Source: Eonycteris spelaea
Lineage: Eukaryota; Chordata; Mammalia; Chiroptera; Pteropodidae
Direction: 5' to 3'
NCBI GenBank assembly: GCA_003508835.1
Contig: PUFA01000034.1
Span: 5,916,501 to 5,980,500 of the forward strand
Length of the DNA stretch: 64,000 bases
Both the position numbers and the translations under genes were made by a program. The stretch's first letter is position 1; each line of letters opens with the position of its first letter. Positions 1-32,959 of the stretch are shown piece by piece. The notes below the pieces were generated by a model. That model did not search any database. It had not been told where the DNA came from and saw only the letters and a list, made by a program, of their open reading frames with translations.

Positions 1-1263
1 TGAAATTAGTAGAAGTCTCACAGTTACATAGAATTGAGTGAAAGAAAACACACAGTAAGCTAGTAGCTAGGAATATCAAAATTCTCTCTCTCTTTTTTTT
101 TTTTAGTAAATATCAGTGAGAATTCAGCACATGTATCTCGAAAGAAAGAAGATGGAAATATAAAAGCTTAAAAAACCCTGTTTTGTTTTTCACACGCTGC
201 ATGGGGCCAATTACTTTGTTGCCTTGTTTAAAGATGACGTAACAAGAGCTTTATGGTTAAGCAATATGTCTAAAATTACAAAAAAAGAATTCAGAATAAC
301 AAAAATAATCCCGCAATGATCTCCGTCATAAAACCTGTAAGGATGTGCATGCACCTGCTGAGTGCTGACAAGTGCCTTCACGACATAGCTCATTTCATCT
401 TCCTGGCAACTCCAGGAAAGTATTTTGAGACTTCTTGACTCCGAATCATTTGCTCGCAATGTAAGGATGCAGATTTCCAGGACCCTCCTCCAGTTACTGA
501 GTTAAGTCACTTGGCCTAAGGGGTCTGAGAACTGCATTTGTAACAGGACAGTCCCTCCCTCATCTTACCACCTGGCCTGTTCTGCACACACATAAATGGC
601 AGCCCTGCTGAGCACACCATGCATGAGAACCATTGTCTTTTGAGACAAGAGATGGGCAGCTACCAGAACTTGAGAGTCTGGGTTCCTGTTAAACTACAGA
701 GTCACAGAATAAAGAATGTGGGCACCCTGCAGTCAGGCGCCAACAGCCAGCAAATCCATGTCTCCGCTGGAGAGGGGAGGCTGCCTGCCGTGATGGGGGC
801 TGGGCTGGGGTCACTGGTTTTTTGCTGGTCCTGCATGAACCCGCTGTGGGGCTTCCACTTCCTAAAGGTGCAGGAGCTGTCAGAACCCGGCCCAGCTGGA
901 GTGGGGGGCGGGGTGGGCTGGCTGCCGCACCCTGGGTGGTCACTGTCCTCACTGCAGCCCTCCTTCTCCACGCAGGACGTGGGATCACCCAGGGCCACTT
1001 CTGATTAGACTTTCTCACCACAGCCCAGGATGGGCATTACTCAGGCATTCCAGAGACCAAATAGGACCAAATGGAAATATTTGTCCATTGCCAAATGGAC
1101 AAAAAAATGACAACAGCTATTTTTTGTGCCCTGGTTTTGATAAAAAGATAAATACTATACTCTCTGTTGTAACAGTTAATGAGTGACACTGATTCAAAAC
1201 TTCCCTGATACTTATAAGGACTTGATCGAACGTGACATCGATATTGTCCTTAGTGACACTTAC
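1..1263 (-). other. COL4A3: COL4A3 intron 18 (partial)
   Basis: No collagen-like exon is found on the minus strand here. Around 620-1000 the sequence is GC-rich, with several overlapping ORFs on both strands that have no recognisable family; I take them as chance. No named repeat is recognised with confidence. Confidence 0.6.
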
Positions 1264-20767
<19,504 letters not shown>

Positions 20768-22099
20768 CTGGGGAGAGGGAACGAGAAAGGTTTTTGTGTA
20801 AAAACAGCTTAATATGTCTCACCTGACAGGTCACAAGCAGACATATTTTTCTGTTCTCTGAGCATCGAACACGCATCTTTAGGAGCCATGTGGTACTGTG
20901 CAATGTAACGATAGAAACACAGAGTAGAAAAGAGAGAAGATGTTTCATACAGAAGAATCCTCAGATGTGTGTATACATTTTTATTGTATTTAGGAATTTT
21001 AAGTCATTTATGTATGGGAAGACAAAGTCAGCTGTCCTTTTTTTTTTTTTTGAACAATTTATAGTTAAATCACATGAGATTGTCATTCTCGTAGGTAGAA
21101 CATGGTCTAATGTTGGCAAATTTCTTAGGTTTAGCAGAATGTACACACATGTATCTGTATGTATTAATCGATGATATCCTCTACAGGTGATTCTAAGGTT
21201 TTCTTTTCCTGAAATAATGTTTAAGACTGAGAAAACAATACCCATTATGCATCTTTAAGAGAATGAACTAATTCGCTAATGCTAGTATCAAATGTTGTTT
21301 TCTTATTAAAAACAAAACCGAAGATCTAGCTGTGAGCTTGACGACTCTTAGCTGCCTAACTATCACCTCGACACAGTTACCACCCCAGCTTTCACACCTA
21401 TGCATGTGCCAACTCTAAGAAAGGTCCATTTTCAAAATTTTTTGTGCCAGCAGAGGAACAGAAATAGTTTCAAATAGCGATTTAAAATTTACTTTGACAT
21501 GCATTTTATGGTTACATATTTCTCTCTCCTCTTTGGGTTAATATTAACTGAAAATTAGTTTGCTCTCCCCCCAAAAAGAACATATTAATTGACAGCAGAG
21601 GCAGGGCAAGGATCGGAGATGTTGCTGGCCAGTAGAAAAAAATCAAACAAAAATTGCCTCAGATACCCCTGAAGTGAGGACCTTATTTGTGCAATCGAAA
21701 TGAAAATACACAAACAAAGCTATCTTTAATCGAACATATTTCCTAAGCCTACGGCAATAGGCTAGGTTCTCATTCAGGGAAGGGATTACATAGTAATTTC
21801 AGACACTCATGATTGTTCGTCATCACATTTACACACATTACATTACATGAATGGAAAGTAACTGATTGAAAAGTCCATATTCTCCCCAAGGGTTGGATAT
21901 TCATTTGGTAGTTTTTAGAAGATGAAATTTCTCCAGTTTTTCACCCTTAGGAATGCTTGGGGCCATTAAGTCATAGCTGACTTATTTTAATCTTGTCTTT
22001 CTAGATCTTTAAACTTTAATGCTCATTTCAGTCACGTATTTACGTATACCAAGTATCTACCATAATAGCATATGAACCTAGCACACTAATATCTACTAA

Positions 22100-22270
22100 A
22101 GCAGTGGTTCGCAAGGTGTGGATATGGAGACCAGCAACACCAGCATCTCCTGGAAACTCGTTAGAAGTGTAAGTTCTCCGCCCCTCCCCAGACCCAGCAA
22201 GTGGGCCTCAGGAATTTGTTTTAACAAGCTCCCTAGGTGATTATATCACATCACTCTAAACTAACACCTA
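22100..22270 (+). repeat. MER5A-like hAT DNA transposon fossil
   Basis: 'gtggttcgcaaggtgtgg', 'accagcaacaccagcatctcctgg', 'aactcgttagaagtgtaa', 'ccccagaccca' and 'ttttaacaagctccctaggtgatt' follow the MER5A order. Confidence 0.85.
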
Positions 22271-25200
22271 ACATCCCAGTCCCTCAGATAGAGCTAATTC
22301 TCTAAAGACTCCTAAACACTAGATTGTTGGGGACACTAATCTCCACATCTGTTTTTCGTTTGCGAGGCCTTTTTCCTCTTCCAAGAAAGTAGCCAGGCGT
22401 GTGTGCTCCTCACGTTAAAGACATTTTTGTCACCGAGTGGAAAGCAAAAGCTACCTGAAGACAAGACTTCTCCAGGCTTTTGTTCCTGAAAACGTGAGAG
22501 CCTTCTGCTCCCACAAAGTATCTAGAGGAGGCAGTGGGACCTCAGAAAGTCTCAGTCTTGCCCCAAGGTGACTAGTTACTGAACAAGGACCCGGGGGCTC
22601 AAGGTTACATGGCAGAGGCGGGCCACTGTTTTCAAAGGACAGTGCACGTCTCTGACTCTTTTGCCTCCCAGACATCATGCAAGCTGGATTCTGAGCATCT
22701 CTAGACCACAGGTGGGAGGAGGCAAGTGGACATTCCTCTAACTTGTGAGAAGGTACACAGATGCCACCTTATATTTCTTGGATTAAAAGTCATAGTCTAC
22801 TACTGGAAATCTTTCAGTTTTAGCTTGAGCAAATAAGTGTTTGAACTCCTTCGAACTAGATCAGGTCCCCGTTTTATCTGGTCCCATGGGCCACTTGCAG
22901 TTATATGTTTAATGTATGTTTTCCCTGATGATGCTAAGCCCCAGGAGAGAAGGAATCATACAGTCTTGTTCACATCAGTAACCCGGTAACATGTCCTGAA
23001 TAAATGCTGTGGATCGATCGACTGGATCAACGAGTAGATGGAGAAATGGAGAACTCATGATTTGTTCACATCCAATTTGGACCTAAAATTTTAAGGCATA
23101 TGAATTATATGACTATCATTGGGCTGTCATGACTGAGATGTTTTCTATCTGTATAAATTATGAACAACTATGGTTGAAGTGGCAAAGACTGAAACTAGAA
23201 GCCTTCGCTATTTGAACACATGTTAACATTAACACAAGGCTAATTAGGTTTGGTTGCTTAGGTACAAAAAAAGTTTTGGAAAAAATTTAAACTCTCAAAA
23301 GAGTTGAAAAATAGTGCAGTGAACACCGACACATCTTCTCATTTATTTTTTACTAACTGTTATCATGGTGACTTACTCCATCCTTTTTTCTCTACACACA
23401 CACACAGTGTTTTGCTAAACCATTCAAAAATACACCAGACACCATGACACTTCACCCCTAATAATTCTGCACGCATCTCCCCCAAACAAGAGTATTTCTT
23501 ATCCAATACAGCATCATTTCCAAACACAAGAAATCAACGCCAATACAATAGCTTCAGGTTAGTAGTTTTTAAAATAAGACCTTCAGCCTTATCCGAGTCC
23601 CTTGGTGACGATTAGCAAATGAGAACTCACATAATTTTCAGCAGATCTTTCATTTCATACCAGAAATTTGGTCTCAATTAAAGCTTTCTCCTATAAACAA
23701 TACATGACGTCTGATCTCAGTGAGGCTGTCACTATTTTAAGACCCTGGGGACTCTTGCGGGGGGCACCGAGGGATGGGTGTGGGGCTCTGCGTGTGAGCA
23801 CTTTATTCCCTTGAATTTCCTCTTGCCTGGCGTCTGGCTTCCCATCACCACCCGTGACAACTCTGCTCTCTCTTTTTTTTCTCATCAAAACCACAGTTCC
23901 TGATCATTTTCATTGTCGTCCTTCAGTTGGGGTCTTGAACCTCCTTGGGCAACAGTTTAGGTTTTGTTTGTCATTTGGTTTCATCATTTTCGCATTAGGG
24001 GAAGCCATATTTGATGGCTCAGAGCCAGCTGGTTGGTTAATTCAAAAGTTAGTTAAAGCAAGAAAATAAAAAACAAACAAATAAATGGATACATGAACAT
24101 GTTAGATATTTTATTTTACCTCAAAACATATAAATGCGTACCAGTTCTTCAGTCTTGTCAAGTAGGGCGCAGGACCTTTTGGGGGACTGGAAATGCTATT
24201 TAGAGTTTTTTGACAGCATCTTGCTGGATTATACCCAACGAACCACTGACGGCCTCTCGTTTTGGCTTCTTTGAAACAGACCAATTGCTTCAAGATGCTT
24301 GTGGAGCAACCTGAGTGTAGAATCCCTCTGGACATTAGTCCATGTTTTCCTTTAACTCTTTAAATGTTATCTTAGCCACACTTAATTGAATAGTGGTTTT
24401 TCTGTCAATTTTATCAACTCTTCCAACTAGTTGGAACACACGTGTCTTTTTATGCATTCGCATTTAACCAATTCATTATTTCATATTTAATTAACTTACT
24501 TGGTTACAACAGTAAGTACAGCTGACAGCAATGACTAACTTCTGGCGATCACAGAACTTCACCAGTAGCACAGACACGTGCTAGAGGGAGAAGCCCACGG
24601 GTGTCTAGTGGGCAGTGAGTGGTGGGCATCGATTGGTCTATTGTACAGAAGCTTTGGGCGTTCTGGTGGACAGGTAAGTGGAGAGTCACAAGGAAGGGTG
24701 CGCTCAACCCGCTCAGACACGTGCTCTGCATCACCCACGTGCACGGCGGTCAGCCTGCGCCCACGACCCCAGAGCCGGACCCAAGGCTAGACTCTCAGGC
24801 AGCACAACTGCTCCCTGCTCACGCCACCTTGAATTTTCAGGGAACCTGGCAAGGCGCAGCCTGTCCGTACATCTGCCCAGCGGGACCGACTAGGACTTCA
24901 GAGTATGTGGCAGTTTTGCTGACATGTGGATGTGCCACTCGGCTGAATGACTCAGATGAGAGTCGGGGCAGAGCCCTCCGGCCTTTGTCCCGTTGCTGCA
25001 GGAAGCCAGTGCTGGCCGAGGGACAGACACTTCAGAGCACCTGGCACAGGGCCCCACGAATTAGGTGCTTCGCTGGTCTGGGATGGTGATGACGGTAGTG
25101 CTAGACTGGAGGTATTCGTTTTCTCTGAACGATGCTGGTTTTTTTCTAAAATAAAAATTTTAATTTATAGGCATGTTTAATCATTACATTATTCAAACCG

Positions 25201-26419
25201 ATTATTTAGCCGAATGATAGGGCGGTGTATTTTCATTTTCATCGACCTCGATCTACTTTTGCGGACCCATTTTTTGAAACACCATGATTATATTAGTGGA
25301 GTAGAACACATTAATTACTATTCAAAATGCTAAATCCATTAAAAACCAGAATGACCAAACGCTCCCATTCAGAAATCTCTTAGGCAACGTTTTTATTATT
25401 TTTCCTGTTCTAACAGTTAAGTACCTCTTAGTTTCCAAATACTTTAACGAAGTAAGAGATCATTTGTCATGAACAGAAAGCTCTTAATAATGATTTTATG
25501 ACTTTTCTCTCCCTGCTAACCATTAATGCTTCCGGAAGTCACCCAAGGTTACATGATGTTTTGGCACTTCTGCATATTAAATAGTTAAACTTGTGGAAAA
25601 TCATTCTTTTAACAGTCACACTCATTTTTCACAATGTCCTCACTTAGAATGCAAAATAAACTTTGATAGTAGAGAATTTTAAAAGGGCCAGAAATCCAGA
25701 AATCACAGGCCTTAGGCCAGGTCTATGTAGGATCTATCCCCAGGTTTGCCAGCTTGTAACTGGAACTTTGGACAAATTACTTACTTTTTCCAAGTGACAT
25801 CCATAAAGGAAGATGTCAAGATCTACCATGCAGTGGTTTTGGGGGGTGGGGGGAATTCGCGGTGCTATCATGGGGAGTCTGTCGAGTGAGTAACCTGCAC
25901 AAGACTCAGTAAGTGCGGGCTGCCTCTCTCTCCTTTTTTTTTTTTGCTGCACTATCTTGGGCCAAAGGACACACATGCTACTGTTGGATCCTTTTTTCAC
26001 TCAGAAGAACTAGCTACCGTCTTCCTGAAGACATGTGTCCAGCACCAAAGAACTATGCGCTGATGCTGAGATCAGTGCAAGAGAGACTGAGAAGCATTTT
26101 TGTTAAACCACACGTGAAATAACGACAAATATTAATAGTACTCTTAGAATACACTGATTACGTGAGTCGATTCATCGAATATTACTTGTACATGAACACA
26201 TACATGATTTATTTGGTTAGTAAAATCTTGGTTTGAGACCCAACAACACGTGAGGCTTATAAGTGAAAAGTGCCAAATCAAATATATCATATGAAGGCGG
26301 CAAGCCCTTCCGGGAATCCTGGTCAGCTGTCCCTTGCACATTTCTCTTTGTCTCAGGCCCTGTCATGGCCATGCATGGTCCACGTAGCACCCGAACGTTG
26401 CCTCCTGTCCTGGGTCAGT

Positions 26420-26545
26420 GTGGCAGAGAGGTTAAGGATGCCTTCCTGGGTCTAAATGCCAGCTCTGCCGAGTCACCTGTGTGACTTCACATGATCTCTG
26501 ACGCCTCGGTTTCCACATCTGTGGAATGGGGTCAAATGGGCTGAT
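26420..26545 (+). repeat. MIR SINE fragment
   Basis: 'gtggcagagaggttaagga', 'tctaaatgccagctctgccgagtcacctgtgtgac' and 'cctcggtttccacatctgtggaatggggtc' match the MIR layout. Confidence 0.82.
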
Positions 26546-26599
26546 ACCAGTGGAGCACTCACACAAGTATCCAGGGTGCTGGCTGAGGGCTGTGAAGGG

Positions 26600-27095
26600 A
26601 GCCAGAATAAGTCAGCCTGAAATGTACCTCTTTGACACCAAAAGTGTTTTGAGCTGAAGGCAATTAAGAAGCAGTAAATGCAGAAAAAGCTTCTCCTTTT
26701 CTGCCTAAAGGCAAGAAATAAATCCTCCTTTTATTGAAGACACTCTCTTATCAGCCCAGAGACGGCACCAGAGGAACCGGTGAACAAACAGACCTTGGTA
26801 AACTCACCCGTAACTGCCTCGTTGCTTCTTACCATTTACGACCCCTGCCTCAAATCTCTGTCTTGTCAGTTCTTCACAAATTCATTATTTCTTTGCCCAA
26901 AAGGTCTCAAAGCTTCCTGCTCTGGTCATTTCTTCAGATCTTTGTTTTTATGTGAAGGCTCTCGCAGCTATGTAAAAATTTAATGAAACTTGTGGGCTTT
27001 TCTCCTGTTAATCCATCTTTGTGGATTTAATTTGTAGACCATACGGGGACCTGAAGAGGGTGGAGAAAAACTTTTCCCTCCCCCACACCTGTTAC
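26600..27095 (+). repeat. ERV LTR, copy 2 of the window family
   Basis: Collinear with 8424-8985: 'gagctgaaggcaattaagaagc', 'gcctaaaggcaagaaataaat', 'cttttctcctgttaat', 'tttaatttgtagacc', then 'ctgaagagggtggagaaaaa'. It is internally diverged but complete from end to end. Confidence 0.68.
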
Positions 27096-28224
27096 CGTGG
27101 TCTACCAGCAAGTGGGCTATTACTCACTGATTAACGTAATATTGCTACTTAAATGCTCATGAGCTGAGGGCTTCTTGTGTTTACAGACTGCAAGCAGGAG
27201 CTGTGTCTCATAATTCTTTATAACCCCCACCACAGGCAGGCAGTAAAATATTGCCTTTTTATTTTTAAAACTAATTAATACAGGATGCAATTATGCACAC
27301 ATATATCTTATTCAGTCACAGGCCAGGAAGTAATTGCCAAATCATTTTGGATGTCTCCTTTTTCCACTGTGAGAACACGCTACACCCGGCTTCTGAGCAT
27401 TCTCTCCTGACGCAGAAGCAGCCCTCCCGGCCCCCCAGGCTCTCCTCCCCCACGCCCAGCCCACCGACCTGGGTTAGTATAAGGGGAAGTTGGCAACGTT
27501 CGAAGCCAGTTAACACTCTATTGAGCAGCTCTGTTGATTTTGCAATATGATTATTGACCCTCTGCCCAGCCAATAGCCAGAGGCGACTGCTTTTGTGTGT
27601 GGAAAGAAGGGCTGACTCAGGATGATGACCGTGCCAGACAGACAGACTGACTGCACGGGCTGGCTCTGTGCGGGGCCTCTCCGCCCGTGTCTGCCTCGAG
27701 CAGCCGCCGTGAACCTTGACAACACGCCCTCCGGTCAAGGGAATGTCACCCATGCCCTGCTCTCCCAGTGGCCCTGTCTTCCCCACCAGACCTGCTGTCA
27801 CCACCCTCGGATAGCACAGAAATCTCGCTGCAGCTGCCGCTTTCCATCTTCCAGCCCCTGTTCAGAGAGACACCACTCGTCTAGACATCGAAACCAGCCA
27901 CCCGTTTTTGATTTTCTGGATGACAGCGAGCATACAGATTACTGGCTCTGACAAAGACGGTGGCCATCAGAGGCCTCGGGGCCATTTGGGAATAAACAAC
28001 ACAGAAAGGAAGTTTTGCCCATGTCATGTGGCGAGTGGTCTTGTAGCTGTAATGTTAACTCCAGGTTCTTTAATTTTCTTGCCCTAAAAGGTTTTGCATC
28101 CAGTAGGATTGAGAGGCCTTCATCACCCACGTTAGATCGACTCTTCAGGGTCCCACGGTGAGGACGCCGTCAGGGAAATGGACTTTGATGGGCACGAAGG
28201 TGACAGCAGCAGCCCACACTGCGG

Positions 28225-28445
28225 AGCCCCGACCGCGTGAGGCACGGTTCAGGGCTCTCTGCCTTGCGCGTGGTCACCTTTACACCCGACGACAGTTCTG
28301 TGAGGTAGGCACCGTCGTTGTCAGCCCCATCTTGGGTAAGCAAACTGGGGTTTCGAGAGGCTTGAGACAGAAGGAACAGAGCTGGGGTATCTGAACCCAG
28401 AACGATATTCTCAACCGCTGAGCTGCATTTCATCGCTGACTGCCT
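28225..28445 (-). repeat. MIR SINE (inverted)
   Basis: 'ttctgtgaggtaggcaccgtcgttgtcagccccatcttgggtaagcaaactgggg' and 'ctgaacccagaacgatattctcaaccgctgagctgcatt' are the reverse complement of MIR. Confidence 0.8.
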
Positions 28446-28574
28446 CTGGTGGCTTCTGGGCACTGGAGGAGGGAGACTTCATATCTCCTCCCCTCCCTCT
28501 GCCACCAGGCCCCTGATGATGGGATGTCGAGTCCCAGTGATAAACACAACAGGATTGTCATGAGATTAGCCACA

Positions 28575-28700
28575 TGAATCAGGAGTTGGCACACTGCGGC
28601 CCACAGGCCAAACCCAGCCTGTCATCTGGTTTTGTACTGCTATCAGCCAAGTTAAGACTGGTTTTTATATTTTCCAATAGTTGGGGGGAAAGAAACAAAA
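28575..28700 (+). repeat. hAT-Charlie-type DNA transposon fragment
   Basis: 'agttggcacactgcggcccacaggccaaacccagcctg' is close to the common 'cagcaaactacggcccgcgggccaaatc' terminus of a mammalian hAT family. It is followed by 'gactggtttttatattttccaatagttgg'. Confidence 0.72.
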
Positions 28701-28747
28701 GAAAAATAATATTTTGTAATGAATGTTACAAGTGGATCCTCCCAAGG

Positions 28748-28759
28748 TGCGTGCGCGCG

Positions 28760-28792
<33 letters not shown>

Positions 28793-28793
28793 C
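28748..28793 (+). repeat. Compound (GC)n(AC)n microsatellite
   Basis: Uninterrupted alternating purine-pyrimidine run, GTGC(GC)n followed by (AC)n, with Z-DNA-forming potential. Confidence 0.9.
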
Positions 28794-29924
28794 TGCCATA
28801 ATGGTAGAAAATTCAAACTCTAGACTGACAGGCAGAGACGCATGTAGGGGCAGTGGGGGCCCCTTGGATTGCAGGCCTGGTTTGTCTATGTGTAGGACCA
28901 GATCATTCAGAAAATATCTTTGATAATATTATTTTTTTTAAATGTGGCTCATATACGAAACTCACCTTCCTCTTTTTAATCTGATAATCAGGAAGAAGCA
29001 TTTGTTGGCATTTTACCTACAAAGTGACAATCAAGCCAGGCATTTGGGGTTTCATTGATATCTCTGGAGTCAGCTACTTCCGATAGAAATACCTCTCCTT
29101 GGAGAAGCCACCCTTAGCTCTTGTCCACAAAGAGGATGGCCATGCCTTCCACTATCTCTACCCGCTATTACTCGGCCGACTGCACCAACTGTTAATAGCA
29201 AATCTAAAGTGAACTTAAGAGTTTTACATTTTTTGGCTTTGAGTTCTGGAGAGTTGTTAGCAGTTCTTAGAAACCTGTATTAGTCACAGAAATGTCAGAC
29301 ATTTCAAGGAAACATCCATTTTGTATCTGTGAACCTAACAGTACGCAAAAAGGAATGTAAGACACTGAGGGTCACCATAAGATGAGGCCACTTTTTTAAA
29401 CAAAAGCCTTCCTCGGATTCCAGAGAAGACTCTGATGTCACGTCGTTTGAAGATGTGGACCCTGCTTGAGGAACAATATTATTCTGAACAATAAGCAAAA
29501 AAAACAGGCTCACTTGTGTATGTGAGAGTTAATCCCGAGAGAGAGGATTGGTTAAACACCTTATATGTGTTCTTTGCAAGACCAGAATAGATGATGATAA
29601 AGGATAAAATAAAGAATTTAAAAGGTATGAACCCACAAGACAAGGAAAACATGTGAAAAGAAAAAAAAAAAACAGATGAACGTGTCAATTAATTTTTGGA
29701 CGATGGATGGCGAGTGAGAGCTTTGAGTCAAGTGGAAGAGGGCATTTGTGAATGCTTTGGCACACATTCTCTGTTTCAATAAAAGATGCTATGAAAACAT
29801 TAAAGTAAGGCATACATTCAAAACAAGACAAGTATTTCTGGGGAGGGAAATGAAATAGCAACAGAAAGCAGTAGGAGGGGCCGATGGCTTAGGCAGCTGG
29901 AGTTTGGCTACATACATAACTAAC

Positions 29925-30280
29925 TCATAAAAAGGCATCGTGACGTCTGCTCTCTTTCTTGGATTACTTACGCTGTGAGAAGCTAGCTGCCACATCAGGT
30001 CCAGGCCTTATGAAGAGACTCATGTGTTGAAGAACTGAGGCCTCTGGCAACGATCTCAGGAATGAGCTACCTTGCAAGCTAACCTTCTAACTCTGTCAAG
30101 CTGTAGATGACTTCCAGCCCAGCCTACAGCTTGTCTGCGACCCCGTGAGACAGCGCCACCCAGCTATGCTGCTCCCACATTCCCAGCCCTCAGAACATAT
30201 ATGAGATAATAAATGTTTGCTGCTTCACACTGCAAGACTCTGGGATAATTTGGTAGGCACTAATAAATAATACAGGGACC
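29925..30280 (+). repeat. MLT1/MaLR-type LTR fossil
   Basis: 'gctagctgccacatcaggtccagg', 'atgaagagactcatgtgttgaagaactgaggcctctggc', 'cccagctatgctgctcccacattcccagccctcagaacatatatgagataataaatgtttgctg' and a 'gcactaataaataatacagg' end follow the MaLR LTR consensus closely. Confidence 0.85.
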
Positions 30281-30289
30281 CAACTAAAA

Positions 30290-31445
30290 TGAAAAGTTTG
30301 ATGGAAATGATGAAAGAGAAATTCAGGAAATCTTCCTAGATAATAGGGCAAAAGGAAAAGAGATGACAATTAAAGAAAAAGCTAAGAAGGTCTGAGCACA
30401 ATCCAGAATACCCAGTGTCGGACAAATAGGAGTTTCAGAAAGACAAAACAGAGACAATGGAGAAAAGGAAATCAGTGAAGAAATAATACAAAAAATAATT
30501 TTCTAAAGTGAAAAAGTCAAACTTTTAGATTGATAGAGCCCACTAAATGTCTTCTGCTCATAAACACACACACCTGAGACACATTATCATAACATTCCAG
30601 AACCCTGGGACCAAGATCTCAAAAGCAAACAACAACAACAAGAGTCATATCAAAGGTCTTGGAATCAAAATGGCACTGGATATGACAACTGTAACACTAC
30701 AGGAAGGTATGGCAGGAGGCCTTCAGAATTCTGGGGAAAATTGATTTTTCAACCCAGAATTTAAACTCACCAACTGATATGTTAAGTTTGAGGAGACACA
30801 GACATTTTCAGACACATGATGAACTGAAGATAGTACTTCACAGGCACCTTTGCATAGGAAACTCCTGGAGGACATGCTCCACCCAAAAAGGAAATTAGAT
30901 CAAGAAAAGGACACACATGGGATGCAAAAAAATCTCAATTAGGATGAAAGATCCAGATGGGAGCCACAGGGGGGGGCTTTGGGGACACCAAGAAATAAGA
31001 AAATTATCTGATGAGTGTGACAGAACAATGTAAAACGTTAGGAAAAATAAAAATCTGTCCAAGAAATTCTACAAAGGTGAAAAGTAGTGGCTCAGTCATG
31101 AATGAAATTTCCATCATCGCACACTACCGAAAATTATGATGTAAACATTAACGAGAAGGTCTGAGACAAAGGGGTAAGAAACTTCACCTACCAAACTATG
31201 AGTCAATAGATAGCATTAAACTGACAAATTGAGAAATAACATCATAAGCTTGTTTCCAGAAACATGGAGGTAAATAAGTGGAAGAAATGGCGACAAGAGT
31301 TGAAAATGATTATTTCTGAGGAGGGGAATTGGGAGATTGTGGTCAGGAGAGGGACTTTGTATTTGTTCTGCCTTTAATATTACAAATATTTCATTATGAT
31401 CATTATTATTTTTTACTATCTGACTATTTTACTTTGTTAAAAATG
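30290..31445 (+). mobile_element. HAL1/L1 ORF1-derived fragment
   Basis: 'aagaaataatacaaaaaataattttctaaagtg', 'gacacattatcataacattcc', 'ttcagacacatgatgaactgaagatag' and 'ctcctggaggacatgctccacccaaaaagg' follow the order of HAL1 or L1 ORF1 C-terminal sequence. The block ends in an AT-rich tail near 31445. No intact frame. It directly follows the MaLR LTR. The HAL1 versus L1 assignment is from memory. Confidence 0.55.
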
Positions 31446-32409
31446 TACAATAAAAAATGAAGTTCATCCAAAATGATAAAAAAGTAAGTTCATCTCAAAA
31501 GCAGAAAATTTCTCTTACTTTACATTTAAACTCTTATGACTTATTATTTACGCAAACCAATAAGCATTCTAAGTTCATCTTAAGTGGTGTTTTTCTCCGG
31601 TTTGGAAAACTACCAATTTTAGTGTTGACCTTCCGGTAGGAAAAAAAAAAAAAAACATGAGAATAAACATAGGAAAATTTTAAAGAAAAATGATTCAGAC
31701 AGTTGATGAAAAATCCTTAAGTTGACAATTCTCTGCAGACAAAGGTAAAACCCTGATGGTTTCCTGAGCTTCTACTTGCTAAGGGCAGAAGCCCCACGCT
31801 CTCTGCTGTTAGGAATCATAGACTGTGAAGACTGCAAGAGGCCACGAGGTTCATCTGTCTCCTACGGGTTCTGAGGTTGGTCCAAATTTTATCTGGAGCC
31901 CGTGACTTAAAACGTTCCCTCTGGTGGATGAGCTGACTGCAGTTTGGGGAAGCACAGAGGCTGTGCCGTGTCTCAGCTCCCCTGCCAGAGCCCTGCCAGA
32001 TTGGGGGGCCAGTGCCCACTAACCTGTGGGCTTTGTCATGAGGCACCCACCTTAAAGAATAACTGTTTGCGGCTGAATTGGTCTCTGGCTCAATTCCTGG
32101 TTGGGACTGGTCACCTCTGTGAAACTATCTTCTCCCTAAAAGCAGAGGGCAGTAGAAGCTGTCCTGTTCACACAGATTGGGGCTGGACATATGCTATAAC
32201 TCAACCATGGCTATAACTCAAAGTAGCAGAAGAGACTTTGATATCCTGAATTTGTTTTTTTAAAATGTATGATATAAATGTTTGGGGTGTTTTTACTGCA
32301 TTTGTTATGGTTAACATATTTCTCTGATAATACCAGTTCAAATCAAATTATGATAAAAAAAATCTCTCTTTAGTTTCATAGTATTCCAACTGAAATCTAG
32401 GATAGCAGT

Positions 32410-32555
32410 TCTCAATTTTTAGGATACATTAATTTAAACAGAGCCCTGTGTAATCTTACTTTCTAGGAGCCCAATCTTATAGAGAATGGGTCTGAGAGCC
32501 TAGAACTTATACTTGAAAAAGGCAGCCCAGGCAATTGGGTTGTAGAGGTTCCCTA
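32410..32555 (+). repeat. Possible MER5-like fragment
   Basis: 'tagcagttctcaatttttaggat' and 'acttgaaaaaggcagcccaggcaattgggttg' resemble decayed MER5 ends. Weak. Confidence 0.35.
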
Positions 32556-32558
32556 GAC

Positions 32559-32773
32559 CAGGGGTCCCCAACCCCTGGACTGGTACTGGTTTGCAGCCTG
32601 TTAGGAACCGGCCCATATAGCAAGCGTTGAGCAGGTGAGCAAGCGAAGGTTCATCTGTACTTGCAGCCACTCCCCAGAGCTGGCATCACCACCACAACTC
32701 CACTTCAGACCATCAGGCATTAGATATTCACAGGAGCACCAGTGCCTGGTGCCCAAAAGGTTGGGGACCGCTG
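32559..32773 (+). repeat. Non-autonomous hAT DNA transposon (complete ends)
   Basis: The termini are imperfect inverted repeats: CAGGGGTCCCCAACC on the left and GGTTGGGGACCGCTG on the right. Inside is 'ggtttgcagcctgttaggaaccggcccata' and 'gcaagcgaaggttcatctgtac', as in a common mammalian family. Length is 215 bp with an internal deletion. No clear 8-bp target duplication remains. Confidence 0.85.
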
Positions 32774-32959
32774 CTTGACCGTAGTTGGAGAATCTTCTTT
32801 GTACATCAAGCATTAATCGTGAATGAAGACTCATCTGAAAAACTATTATACCAACATCTGTGGTATTTATAAGGAAACATTTTACTTTTAAAAATAGAGA
32901 GGGCAGTTGGGATTAATTATCAACCCTAAATAAATTCCCTATATTGTCACTTCCCTGAT

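Noticed and set aside
24619..25089. 156-codon plus-strand open frame and overlapping frames
   Set aside because: Several frames are open together in a GC-rich patch, with no recognisable product.
27316..27804. 162-codon minus-strand open frame
   Set aside because: No domain, no splice context and composition typical of GC-rich chance frames; kept only as a low-interest region to check.
32551..32781. 8-bp target-site duplication around the hAT element
   Set aside because: The flanking octamers (ccctagac and cttgaccg) do not match in register.
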